Below are positions 45,418-56,117 of a stretch of DNA of 64,000 nucleotides, piece after piece. Source of the stretch: Scalesia atractyloides (Eukaryota > Streptophyta > Magnoliopsida > Asterales > Asteraceae); the NCBI GenBank assembly GCA_947069175.1, contig CAMTDV010000018.1:43226869-43290868 (forward strand), in the 5' to 3' direction. The position numbers and the translations under genes were made by a program. Numbering within the stretch: position 1 is the stretch's first letter; the number at the start of each line of letters is the position of its first letter. The notes under the pieces were generated by a model that saw only the letters and a list, made by a program, of their open reading frames with translations, did no database searches and had not been told where the DNA came from.

Positions 45418-47064
45418 ATCACAGGTAGCAATAGGAGTATATGTAAGCTTATTCGGCTTTAATGGCAATCATGCAAATAATTACTACTATCAGTCGCTAG
45501 GTCGGTAACGCCTATAACTTGGGTCCAAGTTGGTATTTTCAGTCCATATTGTATATATAGTACCCTGGTGTGGTGATGGATGTTAGGGTATGATTAGTTC
45601 CATGTTTAGCTCCCGGGCACCGGTTCGCGTGCCAGCCAAAGTCGGTTGTTTAACATGTTCGGATAATGGTACGAAAATACCAATAGTGTCAACACGTTGT
45701 GATTTATGAAAGATTAACTTTTCATTAAGGGGGTTTGGGTGTTTGGGCAGTTTAGGTTGCCAAAATTTGAGTTTCCATTCTCGCCGTCGGGGATTTTCCC
45801 GGACGGTGGTGGAACATACCCAGAGTGTCCCGCTTACCCTGGAACCTCCTAGAATACCCATGTTGTTCCAGTTATAGTCAAGTTAAGTTTTGGTCCGTTC
45901 CCAGTTTCGGCAGGTTCGTTGTCCGGTAAACTGCCGAATTTAGTTAAAATAAGCGTTTTAAAAGTCGAAAAATCCAATTCAATATACATAGTTCATAAAA
46001 TTCTGGTAATTTTTGTAGAACTCATTAAAAATATATAGATTCAAGGAAAAATATTTTGGGAATTTATAACGCTGCTTTAACCTCTCAAATAAATCATTTG
46101 TAAAACAGTATTTAACCGAAATTCACCTTTTTTATCATACGATTTCAAAAATTCCCAAAATATTCTTGGAACTTCCTTACATGTCTAGAAACTCCCTGTA
46201 AAAATTTGGGATTTTCTGATTTCATTTAAATGCGTTTCCGGCTACCGAAAATTCATAAAAACACGGATTTTTAACCTGAATCAAAACTCAACCAATGGTC
46301 TCCAAAATATCCCAGAACTTTTCATATATGTTTCTTAGTGTTCATTTAAATTTTTTTGATTTATTGAGTTCGTTTGGTATTTTTTCTAGGATATGTTTTG
46401 ATAAAACAGTCAAAAATTCACCAACAATTGTAGAAAATTCCAAAAATTCTAAGAGTTTACGTGGACCTTGCTGGAAATACCCTACATCACCACACCAGAT
46501 TTTAGCTCAATCCAGAACACACGGACCAAGTTATGGTCCAAACAATATTCTGCGTATTCTAGATTCGAGTTTCGGGTGATATACCTAGCGATTCCTTCGA
46601 TTCCAAGTGTTTTTCTTGAGTTCAGAAGTGGGTGTGAGCCATATTTAGTACCTATATACCAATAACAATCCAACCATGCCATAACCCATATCAATCAAGC
46701 CTTATTTCATAGTTTTTCAGTTAATAACTTTGTTACGCGTTTTTGGTCGAATAGGTATCGATTAGAGTATCAAAACCTGAAGTTTCATGTTCTTAGCTAT
46801 CATATAACACCAGGAATTCACAAGGTGTCTTATTCAGCCAAGAAACTTGTTTAAACACTCCAAAATCATGGATTAGAAAGGGTTTTTTCGGTTATAAATC
46901 ATGTTTAATCAAGAAAAACTTATCAAAACCTCTTAGAACTTATAAAATTACCTTGATTTAGTTGAGTTTTGATGATGATTAGCTGGCGTTCTTGAAGAAC
47001 ATGTGCAGAATTTTGGAGAAGTTGAAGGAATTTTTGGAGAAATAATGAAAAAATAAAGAAAAAC

Positions 47065-47073
47065 CTTTATATA
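47065..47073 (-). promoter_or_regulatory. TATA-like box of B LTR
   Basis: The minus strand reads TTATATAAAGGTTT, about 890 bp into the LTR from its start. Confidence 0.4.
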
Positions 47074-47960
47074 ATAAGGTGGGGTGCCCCTACCACACCC
47101 TCGCTTTGTCGTGCTTCGTCTTTTCATATTAAAAGATGATGTTTATCTTCGGTGGCTCGTTTAGGTTTGTTTTTGGGTCTCAGACGCATACGAGATTTGC
47201 GAAACGGGCTCCGTTTTTCGCATTATGAGTGTCAAAAGACTTGGTTTTAAAAATCGAGCATTACCGTCTTGAAACCCGAGCACGATTACGTTTTAATCAT
47301 AATGGCCTCGTATTAGGGTCGTTTAAGTGTTTTTAGGCTTGATTGACCGTTCCTTGCATGTTTGGTTGTCTTTCATTGTTTTCAAAACAAAGGCGTTTCC
47401 CGCACCGGGAAATTCCTCGTTTTGCGTGCCTATTCTCCGAATGTCTATAATTCTTAGGTCATAGTCTATGGCTCGTAACTAAGATGTTTCGTGAACTTTG
47501 AATCTTAAATATCCCTACCATTTGCCTAATAATCATGGTCGAATGGTTCATGCGCTGTTAAACGTCAAGTTCCCGTTTAACACGTTGTTAAAGGCTAAGG
47601 GCACCAACCTCACATCGTTGGTCCTTAATAGTGTCATAGGAACCATGACGTGCTCTCGGATTCCCCCGAGACGTAACAGATATCATTTAGCATAGCACAC
47701 AAATCATGCATGTTTACTAATACGTATTCCCAGAGTCGTCAATTCATTCACGACTTTGTCTTACCATGTAGGTGACGCATAGCGTCAATGTAATGTTTTT
47801 GGTAATTACTTGGCATATACTCCTATTATGGTCGGTGTAGCATGTTCCAGAATTCGTATCATAACACATAATTACAACAATATCACGATAAACATATCGC
47901 GTCCGGTTACCACGGACTTTTACCAATCAAAGTTTACCGGGATTTTTCACAATTGTCACA

Positions 47961-48330
47961 TGTCGTGACCACGAGAGGTCCTGGGTAATTTTTGTTATGA
48001 AATCCATAGAAATTTGTTCCCATTTCCAAGTGGGAATTTCAGGTTGTTGTAACAATCCTGAAAGTTTTTGGTACTCAGCCTTAATTTTTGCACATGTTAG
48101 ACACTTTCCAACATAAGTTGCAATTCACCTTTGATATTAGGCCACCAATAATATTCTTTTAGATCATGATACATTTTATCCGCTCTGGGATGTATTGAGT
48201 ATATGGACTTATGAGCTTCATCTAGAATTAGGTCCCGAAGACCGCCAAAAAGAGGAACCCAAATTCTACCCATGAAGTACAAGGCTCCATTTTCTTTTGG
48301 CTCCAGATGCTTTTCCATACCTCTAAGCAT
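47961..48330 (-). pseudogene. Element C integrase N-terminal part, cut by B
   Basis: It includes LDEAHKSIYSIHPRADKMYHDL and YYWWPNIKGEL of the zinc domain, a frameshift just before the Cys pair, and MDFITK with one extra A. It then breaks at the GHD that precedes the second core block, exactly where B's LTR begins (47960). Confidence 0.8.
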
Positions 48331-48956
48331 CTATGCTTTAAGGTTTCCTTCATTTAACGCTTCTTGCTGAGTGTCATGATCTTGAGAAGTGAGGTTATTG
48401 TGAATTGTGACTCCTAATGATCGTGCACGAAAGGTCTTAACTCGTTCTTTTTGGCTCAATGCATCCGCGACAACGTTCGCTTAACCCGGATGATATTTGA
48501 TCTCACAATCATAGTCATTCAACAATTCAAGCCAACGCCTTTGGTGAATATTTAACTCTTTCAGGTTAAATATATGTTGAAGACTTTTGTGATCAGTAAA
48601 AATTGTGTATTTGGTACCGTAAAGGTAATGGCGCCAAATTTCTAATGCAAATACCACCGCACCTAACTCTAGGTCATGTGTGGTATAGTTCTTCTCGTGA
48701 ACTTTTAATTGGCGTGATGTGTATGCAATGAATTTCTCTCGTTGCATTAATACGCATCCTAACCCTTGATGTGACGCATCGCAATAAACTATGAAATCAT
48801 CTGCACCGTCAGGAAGTGATAGAATTGTTGCATCACAAAGTTTACCCTTAAGCAATTGAAAAGTTGTTTTTTGTTTCTCTACTTGGTCAAACTTCGTATC
48901 TTTTTGTGTGAGAGAAGTTAGGGGTTGAGCTTTTTTGAAAAGTTTTCAATAAATCT
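48331..48956 (-). pseudogene. Element C RNase H
   Basis: Best stretch 48855-48481: YCDASHQGLGCVLMQREK, HDLELGAVVFAL, FTDHKSLQHIFN, ending HPG then TAA (48481-48483) where the family has Lys, followed in frame by ANVVADAL. The catalytic acids are all present. Frameshifts flank it near 48860-48950. Confidence 0.8.
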
Positions 48957-49673
48957 TCAATAGTAACCAATCCCAAAAGTTGGAGTACTTTGGTTGGGGT
49001 CTTTGGTGCGTTCAGCTTCTATTTTAGATGGATCGACATGTATGCCTTTCTCATTGACTACATGTCCTAGAAATTGAACTTCGCGAAGCCAGGAATCGCA
49101 TTTGGAGAATTTTGCATACATTTTTTCCTTCTTTAACAACTTAAGAATAGTTCTAAGATGGTGTTCGTGTTCATTCTGGTTTCGTGAATATATCAATATT
49201 TCATCGATAAACACTATCACGAACTTATCAAGGTACGACTTGCCCACACGGTTCATTAAGTCCATGAACATTGCTGGTGCAATTGTTAAGCCAAAAGGCA
49301 TAACAAGGAACTCGTAATGACCATAGCGAGTTCGGAATGCCGTTTTCGGGATACTTTCTTCTTGAATCCTAAGATTATTGTATCCAAACATTAAGTCAAT
49401 CTTCAAATAGGAACTCGATCCTTGGAGTTGATCAAACAAGTCATCGATCCTCGGGAGTGATACCGATTCTTGATAATGAGCTTGTTCAATTCTCGATAGT
49501 CTTTGCACAACCTGAAACTTCCATCCTTCTTTTTCACAAATAAAACTGGAGCTCCCCAAGGTGAGAAAACAGGTCTAATGAAACCATTGTCCAACAACTC
49601 TTGAAGTTGTGTGGACAGTTCTTGCATTTCCTGAAGGAGCTAGTCGGTAAGGGGATTTTGCTACGGGTGCAGC
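48957..49673 (-). pseudogene. Element C reverse transcriptase
   Basis: Two overlapping frames: 49627-49403 (MQELSTQLQELLDNGFIRP, GAPVLFVKKKDGSFR) and 49559-48957 (PRIDDLFDQLQG, MPFGLTIAPAMF, FIDEILIYS). The catalytic FIDD is changed to FIDE, which would be expected to cripple polymerase activity. A frameshift occurs at the PRYPLPR region (49460-49480). Confidence 0.8.
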
Positions 49674-50310
49674 TCATGGAATTAAGTCTATATGAAATTC
49701 GACTTGTCGTTGTGGTGGTACTCCCGGCAAGTCTTCTAGGAAAACTTCAACGAATTCCTTTACAAAAGGGATCTCATCAAGTTTCGGCTCCTTTGACTTC
49801 TTGTCAACCACGTGTTCTAAGAATGCTACACATCCTTTCTGTAAGCACCTTTGGGCTTTCATACAAGAAATAAATCGCAATGTCGTTTCGTTCTTCTCGC
49901 CATGAACAAGAAGTGTTTAGTTATTAGGTAGGGGAATTCAAATAACCTTGTCGCAACACATGACATCGGCTTGGTTATTGGATAGCCAATCCATACTGAC
50001 TACAACATCAAAACTACCTAATTGAACAGGTAATAGGTTGATGTTAAATTTTTGTCCACCAAGCTCTAAGGAGCATCCTTTAACAATTTCATTAGATTCA
50101 ATTATTTTTCCATTAGCTAGTTCTCGCTAGTTTGATAGTGAAAGGAATATCTAATTTATTTGGGCTTACTCTGAGTATATCTTTGAACTCTAAAGATATA
50201 AAACTATAATCTACGCCAGTATCATATAAAATAGATGCAAAGTGATCGTTAATAGGAAACATACCCGTGATCACATTAGAATCTTGGTGTGCTTCCCTGG
50301 CTTCTATCAC
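49674..50310 (-). pseudogene. Element C protease and linker to RT
   Basis: The protease motif LYDTGVDYSFI lies near 50230. VVVSMDWLSN-like sequence is near 49990. The frame is broken around 50120 (an inserted repeat of LARTS), 49910 and 49670. The linker has FISCMKAQRCLQKGCVAFLEHV (split over frames) before RT. Confidence 0.7.
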
Positions 50311-51565
50311 AAATGCTCATCCGTGGCCTTTATTTTCCTTTGGGCGATCCTTCCTAAAGTGACCCAAGTCTCTGCAACCATAACAACCCTGGTTCTTTCC
50401 TTTCTCGTTCCCGTTTCTGTTTCTGCCTTCTTTCTTGTCTCCTTTCCTTCCTCCTTTGTTGTTTCCCCAACAATTTTCAGTGCGGTGTCCCAACTTCCCG
50501 CACTTACCACACTCGGTGGTTTGGCATCCACCATAGTGATGATATCTATGTGTTGCACTTTGGTGCATTCCCCGCATAACCTTTTGGTCCAGTTTTCGTT
50601 GTAGCCACAAATGATTTACCCCCTTTTGTTGCAGGGGTTTCCTTTTTCTTATTATTCGGTCTGGATCCCTTCTTAAAATGAGAAAATTTTCTCGTGTTGT
50701 CGTGTGAATATGATTCTACATGTGTCTCATTGGTCTTCTCAACACCTCTTCTGGAAAGTTTATTCATTCTTACCGCCTCTCCGGTAAGACTCACAACAAT
50801 CGTTATAGCTTCGGTGATAGTTGTCGTATGCGACGAGGTAACCATCCGGATCTCAGGGCTAATCCCCAAATGTAACATTTGATGCGTTTGAATTCGGGAT
50901 TTACCCTATACGAAACAACCGGAGAGAGATCGTGAAAATGCTGAGTATAGCCGTAGATGTCGGATCCATTCATCGTTGTTCCAAAATTCTATTTCCATCT
51001 TCAGTAATTCAGCTCTTGAACAGTATTTTTCTCTCATCATCTCCTTCAATCTTTCCCAAGTGATAGCATATGCGGCTACATCTCCTAGTGTTTGCACATG
51101 TAGATTCCACCACGAAAGAGCTTCGTCCACGAATAAACCCGAAACATACAATATTGTTTGGTTAGGAGAATAATTGCTCATGCGGATCACAGAGTCTGTC
51201 TTTTCAGTCCAACGTACAAACGCCACAGCACCACACCAATGCCATCGAATTTTAGTGGCTTGCAATCTAAGAATTGCTTATACGTACATCCTGAAATATT
51301 CATGCTCAAAAATTGTCAAAATATTTATTTTTGCAAATAAATATTAATGAAAATCCTTTTGTAATAGTTATGAATAACCAATCGTTTACAAGATTTAAAG
51401 CTCCCGGTGGGGTTCGAACTCTAGGTTCGTCACTCTGATTGGTACGATTGCTTCATGTTGTGCGATCGCGTCAGCGATTCGTTGATTCAACAGAGCATCA
51501 AGTTCGGTTTGAGATGTGGGTAAAGGGGTTTGAAGTTGATGCACGTTTCTTCTTTTTGGTGCCAT
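50311..51565 (-). pseudogene. Element C gag with zinc knuckles and decayed intron
   Basis: The ATG at 51565 gives MAPKRRNVHQLQTPLPTSQ. A frameshift occurs near 51430. The exon ends at CCACCGG (51404) and coding resumes at GCTYKQFLDCKP from 51290. The capsid core has ALSWWNLHVQTLGDVAAYA. The first knuckle CGKCGKLGHRTENC is intact; the second, CYGCRDLGHFRKDR, has Arg for the last Cys. Several frameshifts (near 51220, 50950, 50610) disable it. Confidence 0.75.
51291..51403 (-). other. Intron position in C gag (113 bp), donor decayed
   Basis: The acceptor ATATTTCAG|GATG is good and the phase-1 join restores PPG-CTYKQF. The donor side reads CCGG|GAGCTT, GA instead of GT, so splicing here is probably lost in this copy. 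Same site as the E intron. Confidence 0.55.
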
Positions 51566-51984
51566 GATCTTCATATGTACAACATATAGAAGAAATTAGA
51601 CAAATATTTAAAATAAATATTGTCATTCATGTACTCAAATCGAATAGATTATAAAATCATATAATACTAATATGTAAAAGTTGGATAAATCAGATCATCT
51701 CTCACGTAAAGCATCCATACTATAATCACCATAACATATACATAATGAATAATAACAATGCATAATAAAAGAAAAGATACCAACTTCCATATATATATTT
51801 TCAACTTGCTACATAATTTTTGTGAAGAACAAAAAATAATTCGGAGTTACATCACCCCGATATGCAAGTTATATACAATACAAAACAAAGTAGATATTTT
51901 TCTTCACATTGTTGTTCATAGTCTTCAAGTTGACTTATATATATCTTCAAAATCTTCAGTCTTCTATTACACGGGTATAGGTAC
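51566..51984. other. Spacer between C gag and the G insertion
   Basis: AT-rich and non-coding; it aligns in reverse complement with 23245-23631 of E, which defines where G entered C: just past the end of the pre-gag ORF. Confidence 0.65.
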
Positions 51985-52727
51985 TGTTTTGGTCAAAAAT
52001 TACCGAAGCAATTAAGTGATCAAATTAGTTTTGTGAGGTAGTGTGCTAGCAGTGTTTATGAAAAATGTGTTGGTTTGCTTGTTTGTGAAAACAGTTTTCA
52101 GGATACAGCTCAGGATATTGAGCTATAACAACAATCAAACAATGAGCAAAAATGTAAAGGTTGACAGGAGAGGAACGAGGAAAGCCCTTGATCAATCTAG
52201 ATCTCTGGCATAAAACCTCGGGAGCTGACAATCGCAGCTGTCTTGTTCTTCTTATTACTTCAAAACTCAGGATACAGTGCAGGATAATTCCCAGATCGTT
52301 GCTAAGTGTTACAAAAATTGCTAGTGAAGAGTGTTTGTGTGTATTGCGAGAGAAAGTGTTAGAATTCGAAAGTAGCGAGTGTGAGTGTCGTGACCTATCG
52401 ATCTGGTTATCCGGTATTTAGAGTTATAAAGAAAAACGAACTCTCCTAAAATGGTGGGATGCCTTGGAATATTCGCTTGTGAACGTTATTGACCAGGTAC
52501 TGCGGCTTCAACGTCTTTCTTCTAACCATTTAGACCGAGTCTTCAGGTGAACGAGTCTTCGTGAATGTTGTGATCCTGCAGCTATGTCCTGCATGCGAAT
52601 AATTAGTAATCACCAGGATACTGCCCCAGGATGTTACCAATATCCTGGTCTGGTATCCTGATCGTTAACAACTATAATTAAGTCAAGATATAATTCAGGA
52701 TATGGGCTCAGAATTTCTCCCATAATA
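51985..52727 (-). repeat. Element G 3' LTR
   Basis: It matches 61763-62515. On the plus strand it starts TGTTTTGGTC and ends CTCCCATAATA. It holds ten CAGGAT/ATCCTG hexamers. The TATA position is mutated here (TATTTAGA against TATTTATA in the other copy). Confidence 0.9.
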
Positions 52728-52741
52728 ATTGTCCCCAAAAA
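52728..52741 (-). promoter_or_regulatory. Element G polypurine tract region
   Basis: The minus strand reads TTTTTGGGGACAAT just before the LTR; a short G run rather than a long purine tract. Confidence 0.5.
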
Positions 52742-52844
52742 TGTTACCGTTTGAGGATACCAAGCCCTAACGGTTACATTTTTTACGAGTTTCAAGGTAA
52801 TTAAAGGATAGGACTTGGATCTGACAACTTGTAACTGCCCAGGC

Positions 52845-52851
52845 TATAAAC
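52845..52851 (+). promoter_or_regulatory. TATA box for the antisense gene in G
   Basis: TATAAAC in AGGCTATAAACACTCATC, followed by a CT-rich leader, about 140 bp before the first coding exon; right strand and place for an internal promoter. Confidence 0.4.
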
Positions 52852-53545
52852 ACTCATCATCCCCTCTATATTGTCTCGTCTCTATCGTCATTTGTCTTCC
52901 TCAAGAAATCAAAAGGTAAATCATTTCTCCCTTTCTTCATTCCTTTTCTTCTTCCTATTCTCTAATTCCGGCGAAGATATGACAAGACAGACAAGGTGAA
53001 GCTCCGGTGATTCTGCACCTTCGTTCACGCCACAAAACCTTCTTCAAAATCCAGAGAAAGAAGAATGTCCGTTTGACAATGCACATCTGTCGGCCCTTGG
53101 GACTTCGGGTATCTTCCCGGAAGGGATGGTATTCCGGCCATATGATCGGGAAATCCGATCAGATATGGCGTCCAATGAGTGGCTCTGTTTTAGTGCTTAT
53201 CCGTTACCTTAGGCCTTCGATTTCCCTTTTCTGATTTCTTTATCGATTTTTTCATAAAACCGGTCTTAGTTTCAGTCAAACCATGCCCATGCTTTGGAGG
53301 GTTTTGGTAGTTCTTGATCGCGTCAAGAACGAACACATTCCTGAGCTCTGCGTCAATGATCACCCCATTGCTTACCGGCTAAGATCCTATGGGTCTAATT
53401 GGTTCCTGTTTTACTCCACTTCCAGCGATCCTTTGATACTCCGGGCCCCCAGGAATGAAGAGGAATGGAAATCCAAGTTCTTTTTTTGTAAAAATAGATT
53501 CCATTCCTGGTGGAGCAAATTATCCGGTGAAGTAGTTAACCAAGG

Positions 53546-53626
53546 GTAGGAACTAGGGTTTTAGGGTTATCCTTAGATATATCCTGTTCAATATCCTGTC
53601 TAATATCTTCCTTATGTTTTGTGCAG
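53546..53626 (+). other. Intron 1 of the antisense gene (81 bp)
   Basis: Donor AAGG|GTAGGA, acceptor TTTTGTGCAG|CTGA, phase 1; the join continues ADSEKRIKAVYQLPD without a stop. Confidence 0.65.
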
Positions 53627-53734
53627 CTGATTCAGAGAAGAGGATCAAAGCAGTCTATCAGCTTCCGGATTCCGAAAGAAGTTTCATTCTGCCTACAGCA
53701 TCCTCAACCCAACACTCAAGTTCAAACATGTCTG

Positions 53735-53821
53735 GTAAGGATCCTGTTCAATATCCTGTGTATATTCTGTTTGTCGGGATATTGATTAATTAAGTCTAAA
53801 ATTACCTCCCTGTTCGTGCAG
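53735..53821 (+). other. Intron 2 of the antisense gene (87 bp)
   Basis: Donor TCTG|GTAAGG, acceptor CTGTTCGTGCAG|AACC, phase 1; the join gives EPAKIIVVFGLDELD in frame with the long third exon. Confidence 0.75.
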
Positions 53822-54096
53822 AACCAGCCAAAATCATTGTGGTTTTCGGCCTCGATGAATTAGATAGCTATTTTGGACCCGCACTAGTGAAGAAAGAGCC
53901 AAGCTCCAAACCCTCATTTGCATCGAAGCCCTCTTCAAGCTCCAATCCAGTCGTTGTTCCTAAGCCTTCCTCATCCTCAAAGCGCTGGGCTTCTAGTTCT
54001 CGAAAGAGAAAGGAGACAGCCTCTCCCGCTGCATCTGCTGAAGTCTCTGTTTATGAGAACCTTGGGTTCGCAGAGTCCAGCGGTCTGATTAGCCAG

Positions 54097-54175
54097 GTAA
54101 ATATCCTGATCCTGTAAGTATATACTGAAGTGATATCCCTAACATATGTATTGATACCTGTGTCTGGCTTTGTAG
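54097..54175 (+). other. Intron 3 of the antisense gene (79 bp)
   Basis: Donor CCAG|GTAAAT, acceptor GGCTTTGTAG|GACC, phase 0; the join continues LISQ to DLNRLLAVYEEAYG. Confidence 0.75.
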
Positions 54176-54753
54176 GACCTAAACCGTCTGCTGGCTGTGT
54201 ACGAGGAAGCTTATGGGACAGCCGTTTTTCATGAGGCCAGGGCCAAAAAAGCAGAGACACCGTTGAGGAACTGAGGACAACGGCTGCCACCAGGACCCGC
54301 TTTTACGAGGACAAACTGAAAAAGGTCTCCCAGGACGCTAAGGCCGCTCTCGAGAAAGCTACTTCGGACGCTCAGGCCAAACTGGATGCTGCACAAGCCC
54401 AACATGAGCTAGATATGGTCTCCTATCGTGATAGCCTCAAAGGGTCTGTGGTAATTTCCCTCCTCCAAGCCAGATTGAAGATGGCTTATGAAGCCAAGGC
54501 TGCGGGCTTTGAATGCCCCACTTGGAATATTACCACTTGGGAGGCGAAATTGAAGGATCTCGGCGGCAATCCTATGGAATATCCTGCCAAGCCAACGGTT
54601 GCTGAGTCTTCCAAGGCGACTGAGGTGGCGGTTGAGGCTGAAAAGGGTCCTGGGGCTGATGCTGGAGCGGATGCCGGTGGCGAGGCTGGTGGTGATGGTG
54701 AAGATGTGGTAAGTGATGCTGCCAAGGATACTGCTGAAGGTGCTGTAACATAA

Positions 54754-56117
54754 GGGCAACGAGGTGGGCGATGATAGATATTGATGCCTAGGCCGGAGCT
54801 CACTTTTTAAATTTGATGGTCTGTAACCCTAAACAATTTAATTTTCCTGTATTTGAACACTTTTTATTTGCAGCACTTTAAATATTAGCACTTTGTGATG
54901 ACTAGAGGTGGAGGGATCCTGAGTTTCAGGACAAAGCCTTTAGTCATCAATGTTTATATGCTTTAGAACTTATCACACTCTTGGTGGATGGGTCTTGGTT
55001 TAAGACGAAACCAGGAGTGTGACATTTTGGTTTGCTAATAATAGACTAATCTTTTAGCCTTATCTGTTGTTGTTATGTTTTTGTTTTGAGAAATATGTTT
55101 GAAATATTCTATCAAATATCCTAGTCAGGATACTGATAAAAATGGTCAATACTTTTGTTATTTTTTAAAAAATATTAGATAAAAGCCTGGTTGAACATTA
55201 CTTTATAGAAAACTTAGGTTATCCAGATAGGGCTTTCAAGTTTTGAAAAATAAAAAGCCATAGCAGAGACACTTATGCAATAATTTCCAACTTCTATCTT
55301 TGAATCCTTCGCAATGTCCCCAGCATAGATGTCCCCTGTCTGTGCAGGATCAGCTTATTGCATCATGATATCATCCTTTAAGTAATTTTCCAATTGATCT
55401 TTGAACTTAGCAATCTACTTTCAAATGTAGTTGCACTTGTTCATATTTAAGAGTATTCGTGGGATTATCCAAAAACTTTGCATTTTACTGGGGTTAAACC
55501 CATTTTCCACGCATATGAGCAGGAGTATAAGAAAGTCAAAACTTGAAAAGGTGAAAACCTTTAAGCCTTTGAGTTTTACTGGGGATATTACCCACGTTTC
55601 GTGCGCTACAGGCGAGAGTGTATAAACTCCAAGTTTTTTATAGGTGAAAATCTTTGAACCTTAGAGAGCATGAAAATACCCTTTCGCGAGAGAGGGTGAT
55701 CAATCCTCATATACCGTAAGGATCCAGGATATAGCCAATAATAACGAAATTGTCAGCCACTGTTACATGAACTGGTCCCGCCATCTTGAACTATACCCGG
55801 ATAACTTGCGCTCCAGGCGGGGTGTTTAAACCCAATTCGGGAGAAAGGTGAATACCTTTAAACCTGTGAAGGGATCTGAATCCTTTAAACGTGAGAGGGG
55901 GGCCAATCCTCTAGTCTTTTGATCCATCTTGAGCAGATATCCTGGAGTATTATCCTGAAGCATATCCTACAAAACACCTTCAAACTAAGGTGGGTGTTAG
56001 TTAGGCTAACACCCCTCCGATGCTTAAGTCAGTATTGGGTTTAAAAGAATATTAAATTAAATATATCTAGAAGAGATAGAATTCATACCATCCTGAGTTA
56101 GAAATTAAATTCTAAAC
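54754..56117. other. Element G region between the antisense gene and integrase, with degenerate repeats
   Basis: No gene seen. Three diverged units of about 85-90 bp occur near 55483, 55574 and 55788, each with CTGGGG or CCCGGATA, a GCGCTxCAGGCG-like core and GGTGAAxACCTTTAA. They may be remnants of a tandem repeat, common in Tat-type 3' regions. Confidence 0.5.

Larger units (their letters stand above)
9068..47960 (-). mobile_element. Element B: minus-strand LTR element with 3.4 kb LTRs and no recognised genes, split by other elements
   Basis: The 5' LTR is 44560-47960, the primer site 44541-44554, interior pieces 42185-44540, 17333-19534 and 9573-10825, a polypurine-like tract near 9554, and the start of the 3' LTR 9068-9553. 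The two LTR pieces align over their first 0.5 kb. The pieces between are separated by D and by the Helitron/F/E block. Total own sequence is about 9.7 kb in the window. No gag or pol motif is found in the interior, so it resembles a large non-autonomous derivative (LARD-like). The polypurine context (GAAATTTCGAGGATGAATTC on the minus strand) is that of Ty3/gypsy. Confidence 0.65.
44560..47960 (-). repeat. Element B 5' LTR (3401 bp)
   Basis: On the minus strand it begins TGTGACAATTGTG at 47960 and ends GGGTTGTGACA at 44560. It contains a diverged tandem pair (45237-45318 and 45327-45417) and a TATA-like box near 47065-47073. It interrupts element C's integrase. Confidence 0.85.
52988..54753 (+). 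pseudogene. Antisense gene of element G: four exons, gypsy-type transposon domain
   Basis: Exons: about 52988-53545, 53627-53734, 53822-54096 and 54176-54753. Exon 1 has ALGTSGIFPEGMVF, PYDREIRSDMASNEWLCF, TMPMLWRVLVVLDRVKNEHI, AYRLRSYGSNWFLFYST and RNEEEWKSKFFF, the pattern of the plant 'putative gypsy type transposon' domain known from Tat elements. Exon 2 is open (YQLPDSERSFILPTA). Exon 3 has a Ser/Pro/Lys-rich segment. Exon 4 is a coiled coil (YEDKLKKVSQDAKAALEKAT) with a Gly/Ala-rich acidic tail. Exon 1 has a stop near 53208, frameshifts near 53250 and 53490 and a stop at 53534; exon 4 has one frameshift near 54262. Role unknown. Confidence 0.7.

Noticed and set aside
51395..51440. tRNA B-box-like GGTTCGAAC
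   Set aside because: Falls in element C gag coding sequence, with no A box or cloverleaf around it.
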